Assembly: GCA_000242235.1 (NCBI GenBank)
Contig: JH590861.1
Location: 571,257-635,256, forward strand
DNA length: 64,000 bases
Origin: Stomatobaculum longum
GTDB lineage: Bacteria; Bacillota; Clostridia; Lachnospirales; Lachnospiraceae
Direction of reading: 5' to 3'
Shown: positions 62,701 to 64,000 of the stretch, in pieces
Position numbering within the stretch: the first letter of the stretch is position 1
Layout: every line of letters starts with the position of its first letter
Made by a program: the position numbers and the translations under genes
The notes under the pieces: generated by a model
What the model saw: the letters and a program-made list of their open reading frames with translations, nothing else
Databases searched by the model: none
Told to the model about the DNA's origin: nothing

Positions 62701-63302
62701 TCGACGCGCAAAAGCCACTCCTCCGGCCAGGGCAGACTCTCCGCAAACCGATAGAGCGCTAGTATCTCCTCGCCGATGCCGAGATCTGCCTTGCCCTGCG
62801 AAAAGGCATCCGCAAAGCGGAGAAAGGCCGGATCCGCCTTCTCGTACTGTTCCTCCAAAAGCTCTTCCAGCACATCGTTTTGCAGAATGCGCAGCTCTTC
62901 CTCACTTCCGACGCGGAACGCCGGATCGACCGCGAGGCGGTCCGCATGCTCCCGGAGCACGGTCAGACAGAAGCTGTCTATCGTCGTGATTCGCGCGGCA
63001 TCCAGTTCCGCGAGTTCCCGCTTGGCGCGCGCTGCGATTCCGGACTCTCCGTCTCGAAGCGCCTGCTGCAGGCAGTCCTCAAGCCTGCGCCGGATGCGCT
63101 CCCGCATCTCGGCAGCCGCGGCGCGGGTAAAGGTCATGATGAGCAGTTCATCGATATCGACCGGATGCTTCGGGTCCAGGACTCTCGCGACAATGCGCTC
63201 GGTCAGAACCGCGGTTTTTCCGCTGCCCGCCGCCGCCGAAATCAGAAGCCTTCGATCGGAGAGCGCAATGGCTCTCTCCTGTTCTTCGGTCCAACGTGTC
63301 AT
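59724..63302 (-). CDS. addA: ATP-dependent helicase/nuclease subunit A
   Basis: A 1192-residue UvrD-like helicase with a nuclease domain, which with AddB processes double-strand ends for RecA loading (the Bacillota counterpart of RecBCD). Walker A is [13 protein letters not shown] with Lys29; Walker B region [32 protein letters not shown] and [20 protein letters not shown] are helicase motifs; the RecB-type nuclease motif [15 protein letters not shown] is near the C terminus. It overlaps addB by 4 bases. Confidence 0.97.
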   Translation of the reverse strand: [1192 protein letters not shown]

Positions 63303-64000
63303 CGCCCTGTCTCCTCTCCCGCCGCTCGGTCAATTTCGGCAAAGACTTCCTCTGCCTTCTGCTTTTTGTTCCGCCGCACCTTGTAGCCGGTCAGATTGGC
63401 ATCAAAGGCGCAGACATCACGGTAGGGACAGTACTCACAACTCGTATGCCCGTCCTCCTCGAGCGGCAACACCCGAACGTTGCCGCCGAGTATCGCCTCA
63501 CCGGCCTCCCGGAGTTTTTCCTTCGCGTAGGCCTGCAATTTGAAGAAGCGGCCGGCATCCACCGTATTCTCGCCGAGGCGGATTTTTCCCTCACCGGTCC
63601 GGACCGGCAGAAAATCCGCCGCGTCTTCGCCGTCGCCCGCGAGCAAGGTGAGCGCTGTCTCGTCGCTGTTCATGAGACCGCTCGGCGTGAGTTCTTTTAA
63701 CTTTGCCTTCCGTAGCGCCTCCTCTGTCCGGATTTTCTCGAGGTCCACAAACGCATCGCCGACCGGCGCGTAAAAAACGGCCCCCGGCAATATTTCCTTG
63801 TCCGGATACTGCCGTTCAAAGAGCTCTGTGATCGCGGAGAGATAAATTAAAAGCTGTAACTGTGAGCCGCTCAGTATCTTATAGGGCTCCCAGCTCGTGG
63901 CCCCTGTCTTATAGTCGACCACCTTGACATAGAGTTTTCCCTCGTGTTCCGCCGTGTCAACGCGGTCAATGTTGCCGCGGAGCTGCATGCTGCCGACGGA
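63299..64000 (-). CDS. addB: ATP-dependent helicase/nuclease subunit B, C-terminal part
   Basis: Only the C-terminal 230 or so residues are inside the window; the gene starts beyond the right edge. The nuclease signature GNIDRVDT...VKVVDYKTGATSW is followed near the end by CEYCPYRDVC, three of the four cysteines that hold the AddB iron-sulfur cluster. AddB recognises Chi and cuts one strand at DNA ends. It precedes addA with a 4-base overlap. Confidence 0.95.
   Translation of the reverse strand, partial: SVGSMQLRGNIDRVDTAEHEGKLYVKVVDYKTGATSWEPYKILSGSQLQLLIYLSAITELFERQYPDKEILPGAVFYAPVGDAFVDLEKIRTEEALRKAKLKELTPSGLMNSDETALTLLAGDGEDAADFLPVRTGEGKIRLGENTVDAGRFFKLQAYAKEKLREAGEAILGGNVRVLPLEEDGHTSCEYCPYRDVCAFDANLTGYKVRRNKKQKAEEVFAEIDRAAGEETGR

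Overview
The window is a gene-dense, high-GC stretch of chromosome from a low-GC-phylum (Bacillota) anaerobe, most likely a member of the Lachnospiraceae. The evidence is the nusB-xseA-xseB-ispA-dxs-tlyA-nadK-argR-recN cluster, AddAB in place of RecBCD, T-box leaders on ileS and pheST, class III fructose bisphosphatase, PyrK/PyrD type B dihydroorotate dehydrogenase, iron-sulfur serine dehydratase, and several small families (DUF5721, DUF4491, DUF5722 types) known mainly from that family. A high-GC oral genus such as Stomatobaculum would fit, but this is a guess from GC content and gene set. The recN neighbourhood lacks spoIVB and spo0A, so this may be a non-sporulating lineage. About 55 protein genes are present. 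No tRNA, rRNA, CRISPR array, IS element or prophage was seen.

Layout. Positions 1-5400 (minus strand) hold serine dehydratase (sdaAB-sdaAA), a small lipoprotein with its own promoter and terminator, and secG-rnr-smpB. Positions 5500-7880 (plus) hold ahpC and an AhpF-like reductase with unusual domain order, followed by a shared bidirectional terminator. Positions 7970-13920 (minus) hold a T-box-controlled, eukaryote-like IleRS with glycogen phosphorylase directly behind it. Asparaginase (minus) then diverges from gpmA-pncB-nudC (plus). Positions 18250-23710 (minus) hold fbp and purEMND. Positions 23717-28745 (minus) hold pyrFKDE and, behind it, a VanZ-like protein, a membrane protein and an unknown protein. 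A short plus-strand island follows (GNAT acetyltransferase, a 16-bp minisatellite, DUF4491 protein) and then 560 bases of noncoding DNA with hairpins and a diverged repeat.

From 31090 to the right edge nearly everything is on the minus strand. In transcription order from the right: addB (partial)-addA; nusB-xseA-xseB-ispA-dxs-tlyA-nadK-argR-recN-glgA-PAP2 protein-PrsA-like lipoprotein-DUF5721-sigma-like protein-purL-lysC-flavoprotein-cmk-ispH-rpsA; a CbiG/CobU-like fusion; a secreted glycosidase-like protein; and T-box-pheS-pheT. Many junctions overlap by 1-20 bases, so long co-transcribed units with translational coupling are likely.

How the genes work together: de novo purine (purE, M, N, D, L) and pyrimidine (pyrF, K, D, E) synthesis, isoprenoid precursor synthesis (dxs, ispH, ispA), NAD(P) metabolism (pncB, nudC, nadK), glycogen turnover (glgA, glgP), translation (ileS, pheST, rpsA, smpB, rnr, tlyA) and DNA repair (addAB, recN, xseAB). 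No clearly new multi-gene system was found. The most unusual signals are the domain-swapped AhpF, the minisatellite, the hairpin region at 30.7 kb, the sigma-factor-like protein without promoter-recognition regions, and the TTG-started rpsA nested in ispH.
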